Below, in pieces: positions 44,451-53,769 of a DNA stretch of 64,000 nt (position 1 is the first letter of the stretch; every line of letters begins with the position of its first letter). The stretch covers positions 622,472 through 686,471 of the forward strand of contig NZ_BLJO01000001.1 of the NCBI RefSeq assembly GCF_009932555.1, in the 5' to 3' direction. The position numbers and the translations under genes are program-made. Below the pieces are notes generated by a model. The model had not been told where the DNA came from. It saw only the letters and a program-made list of their open reading frames with translations, and did no database searches. The DNA is from Steroidobacter agaridevorans (GTDB lineage: Bacteria > Pseudomonadota > Gammaproteobacteria > Steroidobacterales > Steroidobacteraceae).

Positions 44451-46346
44451 TTATTCGAAGACCTTGTCGTTGCGAACGATGTCGGCGTTGCGCTGGGCTT
44501 CTTCGACGTACGCCGTCAGTTCCTCATTGCCGGCACGCACTTCGGCCTGACGACGACGCGCAGTACGCGCCTGCTCAGGCTCGCTGCCCGCTTCGCCGCT
44601 GCGAATCTGCGTGACGGCCAGCACGGCGTAGTTGCCATCGTCCGTCGTCACGCCCGCCACGTACGGCTTGGCTTCGGAAATCTCGGACTTCGATGCCTGG
44701 AACGCCGAGCGCAGCACTGCGGGCGGAGCGATCGAGTCGTCGCGAGTGACGAAGCGACGGCCCACCGGCTTCATTCCCAAAGCGTTGAGCGAGTCCCAAG
44801 TCTCCCCCTTCTGCAAACGAGCCACGGCATCCGCGCCCTTCGCCGCCGCGGCGTCGCGAGCGGCCTGCGCACGAAGACGCGTTTCGATCTGACCGCGAAC
44901 TTCCGCGAGCGGACGCGGCTCGGCGGGCGTGTGACCGGTGACACGCAAGACCACCGCCTTGTCATCGCCAACGGCAACCAGCGGGCTGTTCTGACGACGC
45001 TCGAGCACATCTTCGCTGAACGCCGCATCGATCACGCCCTGGTCGGCGCCGAACTCACCGCCGCCTTCGCGCGTGAAGCCCTTGACCTCATGCACCTGCA
45101 GGTTCATCGACTTCGCCACCGTGTCGAGCTCGGTGAGCGCGGCGAACGCCGCGTCGGCCATTTTTTGCGATTCATCGTAGAAGCCCGTCTGCGCCTTGTC
45201 CTTGCGGTACTCGGCTTCGATGTCGGCGCGGGCCTCGTCGAACGTCTTCTGATGGCCCGCCTGGATCTCCTCCAGCTTCAGCACGTGATAGCCGAACTGG
45301 GTCTTCACCGGACCGCGGATCTCGCCGGACTGCATGCTGAACAACGCGTCTTCGAACGGACCGACGAACATGCCCCGCTGCGCCCAGCCCAGATCGCCGC
45401 CTTGCACGGCCGAACCCGGATCCTTGGAGTTTTCCTTGGCGAGCTGCGCGAAATCGGCGCCGGCCTTGGCCTTGTCGGTCAGCTCCTGCGCCTTTTTCTG
45501 GGCAGCCGCGTCATCGAGGCCATCGGTCGCGGTGATCAGAATGTGCCGGCCCTTGCGCTGTTCGGCAGAGGTGAAGCGCTCCTTCACCTGATCGAAATAC
45601 TCCTTCAACGCCTGCTCGCTGACATCGACCTTCGATTCCGCCTGCTCGCGGGTCAGCTCGATGTACTGCAGATCCACCGTCTCGGGCAGCAGGAAGTCCT
45701 TGCTGTTCGCCTCGTAGTATTTCTGGATCTGCTCGTCGGTCACGGTTATCGAGGGCAGGAAGTCGTTCGCCGCGATCAGCACGTAGTCGACTTCGCGCTG
45801 CTGCTTCTCCAGCTCGAAACGACGGTCCAGCTCGTGAGGCAGCGCGAACGCCGAGTCGACCACGCCGCGCTGTAACTGCTCGAGCAACAGATCGCCCTGC
45901 ATCTGCGACTCGAAACGAGCCTCGGTCAGGCCGTTCTGCCGCAGCAGGCCGTTGTACCGGTCCGCCGAGAACTTGCCGTCGACCTGGAAGTCGGGAATTT
46001 CCATGATGCGCCGGGCCAGCTCCTCGTCGCTCACCTTGTAGCCCAGCTCGTTGGCGCGCCGGGTCAGCAGCGTCTGCTGGATGTACTGGTCGAGGATGGC
46101 CTGCTGCTGAGCCTTGGCCATTTCCGGCGGCAGCTCGTTACGCAGCATCTGCTGCAACTGGGACTGGCGGCGCTGCCAGGCCTGGCGCACGGTCTCGACC
46201 GGGATGCGCTCGCCATCCACCTTGGCCGCGAACGCGGCGGCGGAGGACTGGAAATCGATGCCCCAGAACACGAACACCACGCCAATGGCGCCGAGGAACA
46301 GACCGGCGACCCAGCCGGTGATCTTGTCGCGGATGGTTTGCAGCAT
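44451..46346 (-). CDS. ppiD: Periplasmic chaperone/peptidyl-prolyl isomerase PpiD (SurA_N + parvulin)
   Basis: This inner-membrane-anchored periplasmic folding factor of 631 residues has one N-terminal membrane segment (GWVAGLFLGAIGVVFVFWG). A SurA-N-like helical domain follows (to about 245), then a central parvulin domain starting at RKGRHILITATD (near 262) with GGDLGWAQRGMFVGPFEDALF (near 310) and FGYHVLKLEEI, and a long C-terminal domain. The parvulin core looks complete, although the domain is often inactive in PpiD. I chose the ATG at 46346, directly before MLQTIRDKITGW, the usual PpiD start. Confidence 0.94.
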   Translation of the reverse strand: MLQTIRDKITGWVAGLFLGAIGVVFVFWGIDFQSSAAAFAAKVDGERIPVETVRQAWQRRQSQLQQMLRNELPPEMAKAQQQAILDQYIQQTLLTRRANELGYKVSDEELARRIMEIPDFQVDGKFSADRYNGLLRQNGLTEARFESQMQGDLLLEQLQRGVVDSAFALPHELDRRFELEKQQREVDYVLIAANDFLPSITVTDEQIQKYYEANSKDFLLPETVDLQYIELTREQAESKVDVSEQALKEYFDQVKERFTSAEQRKGRHILITATDGLDDAAAQKKAQELTDKAKAGADFAQLAKENSKDPGSAVQGGDLGWAQRGMFVGPFEDALFSMQSGEIRGPVKTQFGYHVLKLEEIQAGHQKTFDEARADIEAEYRKDKAQTGFYDESQKMADAAFAALTELDTVAKSMNLQVHEVKGFTREGGGEFGADQGVIDAAFSEDVLERRQNSPLVAVGDDKAVVLRVTGHTPAEPRPLAEVRGQIETRLRAQAARDAAAAKGADAVARLQKGETWDSLNALGMKPVGRRFVTRDDSIAPPAVLRSAFQASKSEISEAKPYVAGVTTDDGNYAVLAVTQIRSGEAGSEPEQARTARRRQAEVRAGNEELTAYVEEAQRNADIVRNDKVFE

Positions 46347-46434
46347 GTGACGGGCGGTAAATGTCCCTAAACGATTGATTCCGAACGACTTGCCGGGCGC
46401 GCCATGCGGCCGGGGCCGCGATAGTAACACGTAC

Positions 46435-47241
46435 CTATTTATAGGCGGGACTTGCAGCTCGGGGGCGCTTGCCCGGGGCAACTCGGGCCCGCCGCGCGGG
46501 CGCCGGCGAATAGCGGATCTGACATCGTTCGCAATAGAAAGTGCGCCGGTCGGTCGTGCCCAGGTAGGCGCGCTGGAGCTTGATCTCACAGCGTGGACAG
46601 ACGCCTTTGTTATGGACCAGCCAGTGCTTCCTCAGCACGAACGCACGTTTCCATTCCAGGAACTGAAAACTGTAGGTCCTCGCCTCCTCCACCAGCTGGC
46701 GCAGCTTGGCCGGCGGCAGCGCGCCGACCTTCGAGCACGGATGCACTCGGATTCGATACAGGACTTCGTTCTTGATGATATTGCCGACACCGGCGAACAC
46801 GTTCTGATCCAACAGCGCATCGCAGACCAATATGTCCGGCATGGCGCGCAGCTTCTTGCGGGCGGCCGCGGCGTTCCATGTATCGGACATCACATCGCCG
46901 CTCCAATCGTAGGTGCTGTCGAGACTGCCTTCGAGATAGCGGACCGAGCACGCGTAGAAGTTCAGCTCCTGCCCGCGGGCGAAGCGCAGGCCGAAGCGAA
47001 TGGGCTTGTCCGGCTTGCGCTCGTTGATGCAGTAACGGCCGAACATCAATAGATGTATGCGGACCGTGAACTCGGGGAACTCGATCAGAAAATGTTTGCC
47101 CCAGGTGCGCAGCGACACGATGCGCTGACCCACGACACGCGACTTGTCGATCTTCGAGTTGCCTTCGGCGGCAAGCACTCGCTTGCCTGCGAATATCTGC
47201 GCCTGCTCGCGCAGGATGACCAGCGACGGACCTTCAGGCAT
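46435..47241 (-). CDS. nei: Endonuclease VIII-like DNA glycosylase (Nei/Fpg family)
   Basis: This base-excision repair enzyme of 268 residues acts on oxidised pyrimidines. The start is fixed by biology: the ATG at 47241 gives MPEGPSLVIL, placing the catalytic Pro2 and Glu3 at the mature N-terminus. Further features are the conserved Lys in WGKHFLIEF, the helix-two-turn-helix region (LLDQNVFAGVGNIIKNEVLYR near 162) and a C-terminal zinc finger with two Cys pairs (CPRC and CERC). Two cysteines lie on each side, as required. Confidence 0.93.
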   Translation of the reverse strand: MPEGPSLVILREQAQIFAGKRVLAAEGNSKIDKSRVVGQRIVSLRTWGKHFLIEFPEFTVRIHLLMFGRYCINERKPDKPIRFGLRFARGQELNFYACSVRYLEGSLDSTYDWSGDVMSDTWNAAAARKKLRAMPDILVCDALLDQNVFAGVGNIIKNEVLYRIRVHPCSKVGALPPAKLRQLVEEARTYSFQFLEWKRAFVLRKHWLVHNKGVCPRCEIKLQRAYLGTTDRRTFYCERCQIRYSPAPARRARVAPGKRPRAASPAYK

Positions 47242-47311
47242 GACCCCTGAATAATCGATCGAGCACGCCAAGGTTCCGCTCGTTGCGGACTGCCGCAACG
47301 AGCGCGTGCTG

Positions 47312-48973
47312 TTACTGCTCCAGGCGTGCGTGCGGACCGAGCGTCGCGCCGACGAAGCCTCCTGCCACTTCGGTGCTCAGGATGGAGCCGTCGTCATTCT
47401 CCAGCAGCGGCTGCCAGCCGGCCGCGTCGTAGTAGAACGAGTAGTCGCGGCCTTTGCCAGAAATTTTCAATTTGATCTCCGCATCGGTCGCCTGCTTCAG
47501 CGTGGCGGTCGCAACTTGTTTCACTGTCGCCCCGCTCTTCTTTTCCAGAAAGACCTGCACCGCCTCACCCGAGCGCCGCGCGCCCAAGAAGTACCAGTGC
47601 TGCCCGTTCTGAAATGCCGCGAGACCCGCCGCAACGCCGGACTCCTTCGGCAACCGCAGCGAGGTGCTCGCATCGAACGTGAGATGTTGCTGGCGCCGTC
47701 CCAGATAGGCGGGATTGCTCTTACCATCCAATCCTTCGGCAGAGGCCGTGATGTTGAGCCGGCCCGGCGTAGCCGCGAGATCGAACCAGTTTTGTTTCGG
47801 CGCACGGACCTGCAGCCATGCCGAATTCAACTCCCGCCGATCGAACTCGTCGCGCCAGGTGAAGTTGCCTGTGAGTGGCATGACGTCGCGATGGTCATTC
47901 GATAACTTCGGCGCCGGCGCGACGTAAGGAATGGCTTTGCCTCGCTCGAGAATCACGGGCCAATCGTTCTGCCAGGTCACGGGCAACAGATAGGTTTCGC
48001 GACCGGTGTGATAGTTCACGCCGTCATAGGGACGTGAGCCCAGAAAGGTCGCCCACCACGTTCCATCGGGCGCTTCCACCAGGTCGGCATGGCCTGCATT
48101 CGTAATCGGATTGGCGCGATCTTTCGCCAGCTCCCGCTGCGTCAGAATCGGATTGTCCTGGTAAGGCTGGTAAGGCCCCCACACCGACTTCGAGCGCAGG
48201 ATCACTTCGGAATGATTGGGCCCCGTGCCGCCTTCCGCGCACATCAGGTAGTACCACTCGCCTTTCTTGAACACATGCGGCCCTTCGATCCAGATGGGCT
48301 GCTTGGAAATATCGACGCCGCCGTTCAACAGCACCCGACGCGGACCGACCAGCTTCAATCGCTGCAAATCGAATTCCTGCATCCAGATGGCGCGATGACC
48401 TTCGTATCTCGGCTTCTCATCCGGCGCACCGTTGTTCAGCACGTAGGCTTTGCCATCGGCGTCGATGAACAACGATGGATCGATGCCGTCGATTTCCGGC
48501 AGCCACACCGGGTCCGACCAGGGGCCGGCGGGATTCTTCGCGGTGCTGATGAAATTGCCGCCGCTGTCCACGAGCGTGTTCAGGACATAGAACACGCCAT
48601 CGTGATGATGAATCGCCGGTGCAAACACGCCGCGCGAGATATCCAGGCCATCGAAAGGCAGCTGCGAAGGACGATCGAGCACGTGCCCGAGCAGGCGCCA
48701 GTGCACCAGGTCGCTGCTTTCAAATACCGGAATGCCCGGAAAATAGGCGAACGTCGAGTTCACCAGATAGAACTTGTCGCCGGCGCGAGTGACGCTGGGA
48801 TCGGGATAGAAGCCGGCGAGAATGGGATTGCGATAGCTGCCTGCCGGCAGCGGCGTTGCAAATACCTCGTCCTTGCCCGTGTATTCGAACCAGTCGAATG
48901 AAACGGTCGGCGCTGCCCGTGCGAGCAGCCAGGGAGCGAGCAAGAGGGCCGCGAGCGATAACTGCTTCTTCAT
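47312..48973 (-). CDS. Glycoside hydrolase family 43 (beta-xylosidase/alpha-L-arabinofuranosidase type)
   Basis: The 553-residue secreted enzyme has a signal peptide (to about ARAAP). The five-bladed propeller of GH43 has the catalytic base Asp in YRNPILAGFYPDPSVTR (near 57), the pKa-tuning Asp in EIDGIDPSLFIDA (near 164) and the acid Glu in WIEGPHVFKKGEWYYL (near 230). A C-terminal beta-sandwich (about 370-553, FTWRDEFDRRELNSAWLQ) follows, the usual GH43 C2 domain. It would remove xylose or arabinose units from plant polysaccharides. Its ATG lies only 14 bases past the T tract of a terminator that ends the TonB receptor gene. Confidence 0.92.
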   Translation of the reverse strand: MKKQLSLAALLLAPWLLARAAPTVSFDWFEYTGKDEVFATPLPAGSYRNPILAGFYPDPSVTRAGDKFYLVNSTFAYFPGIPVFESSDLVHWRLLGHVLDRPSQLPFDGLDISRGVFAPAIHHHDGVFYVLNTLVDSGGNFISTAKNPAGPWSDPVWLPEIDGIDPSLFIDADGKAYVLNNGAPDEKPRYEGHRAIWMQEFDLQRLKLVGPRRVLLNGGVDISKQPIWIEGPHVFKKGEWYYLMCAEGGTGPNHSEVILRSKSVWGPYQPYQDNPILTQRELAKDRANPITNAGHADLVEAPDGTWWATFLGSRPYDGVNYHTGRETYLLPVTWQNDWPVILERGKAIPYVAPAPKLSNDHRDVMPLTGNFTWRDEFDRRELNSAWLQVRAPKQNWFDLAATPGRLNITASAEGLDGKSNPAYLGRRQQHLTFDASTSLRLPKESGVAAGLAAFQNGQHWYFLGARRSGEAVQVFLEKKSGATVKQVATATLKQATDAEIKLKISGKGRDYSFYYDAAGWQPLLENDDGSILSTEVAGGFVGATLGPHARLEQ

Positions 48974-48987
48974 CCGTTTGCTCTTAT

Positions 48988-49022
48988 AAAAAAAACGGGC
49001 GCCTGGCTGGACCAGGCGCCCG
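48988..49022 (-). terminator. Rho-independent terminator after the TonB-dependent receptor gene
   Basis: On the minus strand an 11-base perfect GC-rich stem (CGGGCGCCTGG and its complement, 5-base loop) is followed by eight T residues. It begins 22 bases past the receptor stop and ends 14 bases before the GH43 start codon, so GH43 expression would need read-through. Confidence 0.92.
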
Positions 49023-49044
49023 CTATTACATCACAACAAACCCA

Positions 49045-51936
49045 TCAGAACGTGGCTCGCAGTCCGAGCAACACCTGCCGGCCCGGGTAGTACACCGAGT
49101 ACGGCGAGTTGTCGAAGCCGAACTGAGTGCGCAACGGTTCGTTGGTGAGGTTCAACGCGTCCAGCGTCACGCGCATCGACTCGTTGAGGAACGGCAACGT
49201 GTAGCCCGCGGACAAGTCGAGCTGGCCGCGCTCATCGGCACGCAGCGGCACCTGGACGTTGTTCTGCGGAGCGTTGGCCGCGATCGACTCGTCGTTCCAG
49301 ACGTAGTTCAGGCTGACCGACAGACCGTAGTTCTCATAGAACGCCTGCAGGTTGTAGCTGTACGGCGCGATGCCGGCAGCAAACAAACCCGTGGACGAGC
49401 TCTGATTGATCTTGGTGCCGTTGGCCGAGAAGCCCAGGCCTTCGGCGACGAAGTCCAGCGGCTGCACCCAGGTGATTTCGGCGCCTTCGAGCTTCAACTT
49501 GTCCAGATTGACCGGACGGTTCACCGTGACCAGCGCATTCACGCCGCCACGCTGCTCCATCGCGGCACGCTGTGTGTCGGTCAGGCTGCTGTACGGGATG
49601 CCGAGGCTGGTGAACGGCACCTGCGACTGCTGGATATCGGTGAAGCCATCCACGTCCTTGCGGAACAATGCGACGCCGATGTAACCGAGACCGCCGGTGT
49701 AGAACTCACCGCCGAGATCGAAGTTATCGGAGAAGTACGGCTCCAGATCCGGATTGCCGACGCTGGCAATCTGACCCGACGGATCGCTGAACGTCGTGCC
49801 CGGCAGGATCTGTCCGGCATCCGCGCGAGTCATGCTGCGCGAGGCAGAGAAACGCACTTTCAATCGATCGGTGACATCGTAAGCCGCGTTGAACGACGGC
49901 AGGAAGTCATCGTACGTGCTGTCGAGCGTCTGATCGAAGATGCCCGAACCGGCCTGCACCGGGCTGGTCACCGTCTGATCCGTGTGGAAATAACGCAGGC
50001 CGGCGTTCAAGCGCAGATCGCGATCGAACACCACCAACAGATGATTGGCCTCGAGATAGGCGCCGCCGGTCTTCTCGCCGATATCGCCCGTCGCGCCGCC
50101 CGTCACTGCACCGATCGCCTCGGGCGCGGTATCGCGATAGTAGGCGTAGTTCGTGTCCCGCTGGAGCGCTGCGAGCTGCGTCATGATGAAGCGCGAGTAA
50201 CCGACGCTGCCGCCGGCGAGATGACCGAAGTCACCCGTGTCCATCGGACGCAGATACCGCGCAACCTGCGAGTTCGGAATCGAGCCCGTGACACCGGCGC
50301 ACTGCGCGCCGCATACCGCCTGCTGGAAAGCCGCGCTGTTGTCGTACGCACGAATCGAACGCTCGGCCTTGTCGTACGCGACACCGACTTTGATGTTCGA
50401 ATCGTCATCGCCGATGAGCGTGTCCACATGCGCGCCCTGCGTTTCGGTCTCGCGCTTCACGTTCTGCACGTTGACGCGGTACCACTGCCAGCCGAGGAAG
50501 CGATTGTTCAGATCGACATTGGTGGTGATGATGGGCTGGTCGCTGCCGCCATTGCGCAAATAGACCTCGACGCCCGATTCACGCGGCGTCTGGAAGTCGA
50601 ACTGCGGCTGTTCGCGGAAGAACTCGCTGTGGCTGTAGTTCACCTGTGCGTTCACGCGCACGTTGTCCGCAACCTGCCACTCCATGTTCGGGTTGATGTT
50701 ATAGAACTCGGTTTCCTGATCGAAAATGTCGTTCTCGAGGAAGAAGCTCGAGTTGGCGAAGGTGCCGTCGGTGACGACGCCGTTGCCATCCACGGTCAGA
50801 TCGATGGGCACCATGCCGCCGGTCGAGGTCGGCGCCGTGCCCGGACCGGAGTTGCGCACATACCAGTTCATGTTCAGGCGCTGATAGTCGCGATTCGATT
50901 CGGCGTACATCGTGTCGAGCGCGAACTTCAAGTCGTCGCTCGCGCGATATTCCATCGAAATCAAACCGGACACGCGCGAGCGATCGCCGATGGTGTAGCT
51001 GTTGCGGCCGAGGCGCGGCAACAACGCAGTCTTCAGAACGTCGGCGGACACGCCTGCCAGGTTCGCCACCGCCGCCGCATCCAGAGTCGTGCCCGGCGTG
51101 TAGTTGCGAACGTTGTTCGGCATGACCGGCGCGTACTGGAAGCCGTTGCCATTGTTGCTATCCGCAACGCCGAGCGAGCTCAGGTTGCCGTCGGTCCAGC
51201 CGATCGACTCGAAGCCGTCGATGCGCGTCTTGGTCTTCACGCCGGAGATGCCGACCAGGATGCCGAACTTGTCCCAGGTCTGGCTGCCGATGAGGGCGCC
51301 GCGCGGGCTCACCTCGTCATTGCTGTCGGTGTATTGGCTCTGCCCGATAACGGTCAGATGCGTGCCTTCCTTATCGAACGGACGCGCATTTCGCAGGTTC
51401 ACCGTGCCGGCGATGCCGCCTTCCAGCGTGGAAGCGACCGGCGTCTTGGCCACGTCGAGGCGGGTGAACAATTCGGAAGGAAAGAAATCCAGGTCGACTT
51501 CGCGGTTGGCGCTGCCGCCATTGGTGCCGCCGTCGGAGGCCACCGCGATCTGCGAGCCGTTCAACAGGACCTTCGAGAAGCTCGGGCCCAGGCCGCGCAC
51601 CGAGATCTGCACGCCTTCGCCGTTGATGTCGCGGTTCAACTTGACGCCCGGGATGCGGTTCAGCGTTTCGGCGAGGTTGGTCGCCGGCAGCTTGCCGATG
51701 TCTTCGGCGTAGATCGAATCGCCGAACGCGACCGACGCGCGCTTCGCTTCGGTGGCGCTCTCGAGACTCTGTCGAATGCCGGTGACCACCACTTCTTCGA
51801 CTTCGCTCGTCACGGGTGCGGTGTTCTGCGCCGGCTGTGGCGCCTCTTGGGCGAGCACGGCTGCGGAAGCCAGCCCAAGAACGGTCGCGGACGGAATCAA
51901 GACCGTGCGCAGAATGAATCGCTTGCTGAAACTCAT
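49045..51936 (-). CDS. TonB-dependent receptor (Caulobacter/Xanthomonas carbohydrate-type)
   Basis: The 963-residue outer-membrane transporter has a signal peptide ending near SAAVLAQ. It has a TonB-box/plug start EEVVVTGIRQSLESATEAKR (near 48), plug motifs LNRIPGVKLNRDINGEGVQISVRGLG (near 93), and a long beta-barrel ending in the expected aromatic residue (LLGLRATF). This is the TIGR01782-type family used for oligosaccharide uptake. Its neighbours encode GH43 and GH35 enzymes, so the substrate is probably a plant-derived oligosaccharide with xylose, arabinose or galactose. The ATG at 51936 has GGAGAGGGG upstream; a GTG five codons earlier is less likely. Confidence 0.95.
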   Translation of the reverse strand: MSFSKRFILRTVLIPSATVLGLASAAVLAQEAPQPAQNTAPVTSEVEEVVVTGIRQSLESATEAKRASVAFGDSIYAEDIGKLPATNLAETLNRIPGVKLNRDINGEGVQISVRGLGPSFSKVLLNGSQIAVASDGGTNGGSANREVDLDFFPSELFTRLDVAKTPVASTLEGGIAGTVNLRNARPFDKEGTHLTVIGQSQYTDSNDEVSPRGALIGSQTWDKFGILVGISGVKTKTRIDGFESIGWTDGNLSSLGVADSNNGNGFQYAPVMPNNVRNYTPGTTLDAAAVANLAGVSADVLKTALLPRLGRNSYTIGDRSRVSGLISMEYRASDDLKFALDTMYAESNRDYQRLNMNWYVRNSGPGTAPTSTGGMVPIDLTVDGNGVVTDGTFANSSFFLENDIFDQETEFYNINPNMEWQVADNVRVNAQVNYSHSEFFREQPQFDFQTPRESGVEVYLRNGGSDQPIITTNVDLNNRFLGWQWYRVNVQNVKRETETQGAHVDTLIGDDDSNIKVGVAYDKAERSIRAYDNSAAFQQAVCGAQCAGVTGSIPNSQVARYLRPMDTGDFGHLAGGSVGYSRFIMTQLAALQRDTNYAYYRDTAPEAIGAVTGGATGDIGEKTGGAYLEANHLLVVFDRDLRLNAGLRYFHTDQTVTSPVQAGSGIFDQTLDSTYDDFLPSFNAAYDVTDRLKVRFSASRSMTRADAGQILPGTTFSDPSGQIASVGNPDLEPYFSDNFDLGGEFYTGGLGYIGVALFRKDVDGFTDIQQSQVPFTSLGIPYSSLTDTQRAAMEQRGGVNALVTVNRPVNLDKLKLEGAEITWVQPLDFVAEGLGFSANGTKINQSSSTGLFAAGIAPYSYNLQAFYENYGLSVSLNYVWNDESIAANAPQNNVQVPLRADERGQLDLSAGYTLPFLNESMRVTLDALNLTNEPLRTQFGFDNSPYSVYYPGRQVLLGLRATF

Positions 51937-51950
51937 ATCCCCTCTCCTCA

Positions 51951-51965
51951 CAGCACCAGGTGCTG
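51951..51965. repeat. Palindrome CAGCACC-A-GGTGCTG in the receptor leader
   Basis: A perfect 7-base inverted repeat with a single central base lies immediately upstream of the ribosome binding site of the TonB receptor gene. It could be an RNA hairpin or an operator; nothing further supports either. Confidence 0.35.
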
Positions 51966-51983
51966 AATCAACTCATCTCAACG

Positions 51984-51997
51984 TGGTACCGCTATCA
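51984..51997. promoter_or_regulatory. Operator-like palindrome upstream of the TonB receptor (TGATAGCGGTACCA on the minus strand)
   Basis: This imperfect 14-base palindrome lies about 50 bases before the receptor ATG. It resembles the LacI-type xylose box known from Xanthomonas (TGGTAGCGCTAACA), differing at three positions, and is similar to the site at 53695-53708 in the GH35 gene leader. The regulator is not encoded in this window. Confidence 0.5.
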
Positions 51998-52035
51998 ATC
52001 CGGCTCGCGCACTCGCTGCGCCCGGGCGGGCGAGC

Positions 52036-53754
52036 TCATCGATAGCGATAGAACCGTACTTGCTGAATCTGGAATTGGCCGGGCGCCAGGCGCACGTGGC
52101 GCCCCTGATGGGTCTGGTCGCCATTCAGCAGGCGTCCAGAGATCCACCGTCCTTGCTGGTCGAACCTGCCCTCCCAGGCATGGTCGATGCCCGCCAGCGG
52201 CGGCCCTGTGCCGATGGGCTTGGCGGTGACGACGATTCCCTGCCCCGCGATCAAATAATCTTCGGGGCCGGTCTGAATGATCAGTCCGCCGTGGGTCGCA
52301 GTGCGCTGCTCCGCCTCCGGCGTCCACGGATCGATGAACGACACCGTGAAACTATAATTGCCGATGTCTTCGGTCACCGGCATGTCGATGACGGTTTCGT
52401 CTTCGAGAATGCGCGGCCTGAAACCGGACATGCGGTTCAGCCCCTGGGCGGAAAGAATTGCCGGGCTGAGTTGCCTCAGCACGGCATAGGCGTCAGCCAA
52501 GGGGTTGGGTTTGCGGTCCGCGATGGATTCGATGGAGAACGGCGAGAAGCCGATCGCGTCCAGCTTGCCGAACGCATAGAACGCGTTCGCCGGGACTTCG
52601 GGCTTGTCTGAATTGTTCGCCTCTGGAATGAACACCGCATTGTCGGCGCGACGGAAGCGCGCGGCCAGATCGACGAAGTTCGGAAAATAAATATCCGGCG
52701 CCAGCAGATCCAGCGACGGCGCGCCTGCTTTCCAGACATCCAGCAGATGCGGCAGCGGCCCACCGCTCGGATATTCGCCCGGCGCCTTGTTCATGCGATT
52801 GAGCGCCGCGTTTACATACATCGGCAGCGGATACGCGGCCTTGCCCGCAACCACCAGCGCTTCGACGAAACGTGAGTAATGCCACGCCGTGAACGCTTCT
52901 GCCGACGCATCGCCTTCACCGAACACTTCGGTCCACGTACCTTCGCTCTTACCGCCCTGCTCGGCCCACAGCTTGTGCAGCCCGGTTTGATGGACGCGCG
53001 AAGCATCGAGATGACGCATCAATTCGGCCGGCACGCGATCGGCAAACAGACGATTCGCCTCAGCGCCGTACTCACGCGCCACCGGCAACATGCCGATCTC
53101 GTTCTCCACTTGCACCATCACGACGGTGCTCTGTTTCGCGTCGACCGCTTTGATGTGGCTCAGCAAAGCAGCGAAGGCACGCGCATCGGCGTCACGGGTC
53201 GCGGTCGAAAATGCAGAAAGGATTTCGGTGCTTTGACCGTTCGGCAATTGCACGCGGGGGAATCGCGCCTGATCGCGCTTCACCCACGACGGCACATACG
53301 TGGACATGCTGTTCTTCCACGCGCCGAACCAAAGCAGCACGAGCTTCATGTCATGAGCGCGCGCGTCCTTGAGCAGTTGATCGAACGAGCGCCAGTCGAA
53401 CTGGCCTTCGACCGGCTCGACCAGTTCCCACGACACCGGCGCGAGCACGGTGTTCAGGTTCATTTGTTTGAGCTTGGGCCAGTACGGCGCCATGTACGCG
53501 GCGCTGGAAGCGCTGGAATTGCCGAGCTCGCCGCCGAGCAGCAGCAGCGGCTCGTCGTTGACGATCAGGCGCATCGTGCTGCCCTGTCGTTCCAGACGCG
53601 GAGTGGCGGCTTGTGCTGTGACGAAGGTAAACGCAGCGAGAAGGGTCATGACGAACGCCATGACACGGCTACTCCGCCGCTTTGGAGAGCCTCCTGATAG
53701 CGCTAACAGCCGCGGCTGAAAAAAAACGCGCCGCGCGCGCTGGACACTCACCAT
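52036..53754 (-). CDS. GH35-type beta-galactosidase (DUF5597-containing)
   Basis: This secreted glycosidase of about 540-572 residues has a (beta/alpha)8 domain of the GH35/GH42 clan. Features are ELGNSSASSAAYM near 75, LNTVLAPVSWELVEPVEGQFDW near 98, the acid/base Glu in VMVQVENEIGML (near 217) and the probable nucleophile Glu in VFIPEANNSD (near 375). A C-terminal beta domain (about 480-572) matches the DUF5597 arrangement. The start is uncertain: the ATG at 53754 gives a long arginine-rich leader, the ATG at 53661 gives a short signal peptide without positive charge. An operator-like site lies between the two. It would trim galactosyl groups. Confidence 0.88.
   Translation of the reverse strand: MVSVQRARRVFFQPRLLALSGGSPKRRSSRVMAFVMTLLAAFTFVTAQAATPRLERQGSTMRLIVNDEPLLLLGGELGNSSASSAAYMAPYWPKLKQMNLNTVLAPVSWELVEPVEGQFDWRSFDQLLKDARAHDMKLVLLWFGAWKNSMSTYVPSWVKRDQARFPRVQLPNGQSTEILSAFSTATRDADARAFAALLSHIKAVDAKQSTVVMVQVENEIGMLPVAREYGAEANRLFADRVPAELMRHLDASRVHQTGLHKLWAEQGGKSEGTWTEVFGEGDASAEAFTAWHYSRFVEALVVAGKAAYPLPMYVNAALNRMNKAPGEYPSGGPLPHLLDVWKAGAPSLDLLAPDIYFPNFVDLAARFRRADNAVFIPEANNSDKPEVPANAFYAFGKLDAIGFSPFSIESIADRKPNPLADAYAVLRQLSPAILSAQGLNRMSGFRPRILEDETVIDMPVTEDIGNYSFTVSFIDPWTPEAEQRTATHGGLIIQTGPEDYLIAGQGIVVTAKPIGTGPPLAGIDHAWEGRFDQQGRWISGRLLNGDQTHQGRHVRLAPGQFQIQQVRFYRYR
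53695..53708. promoter_or_regulatory. Operator-like palindrome TGATAGCGCTAACA at the 5' end of the GH35 gene
   Basis: This 14-base palindrome differs at one position from the Xanthomonas xylose box and shares TG.TAGCG with the site before the TonB receptor. It lies 34 bases upstream of the ATG at 53661, or inside the leader codons if the ATG at 53754 is used. Its presence argues for the downstream start. Confidence 0.5.
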
Positions 53755-53769
53755 CTACTCTCTCGACGA

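Noticed and set aside
48856-51966. A plus-strand open frame of over 1000 residues opposite the TonB receptor
   Set aside because: It is the antisense frame of a high-GC coding gene. The receptor on the minus strand has signal peptide, plug and barrel motifs; the antisense product is Arg/His/Val-rich with no recognisable domain.
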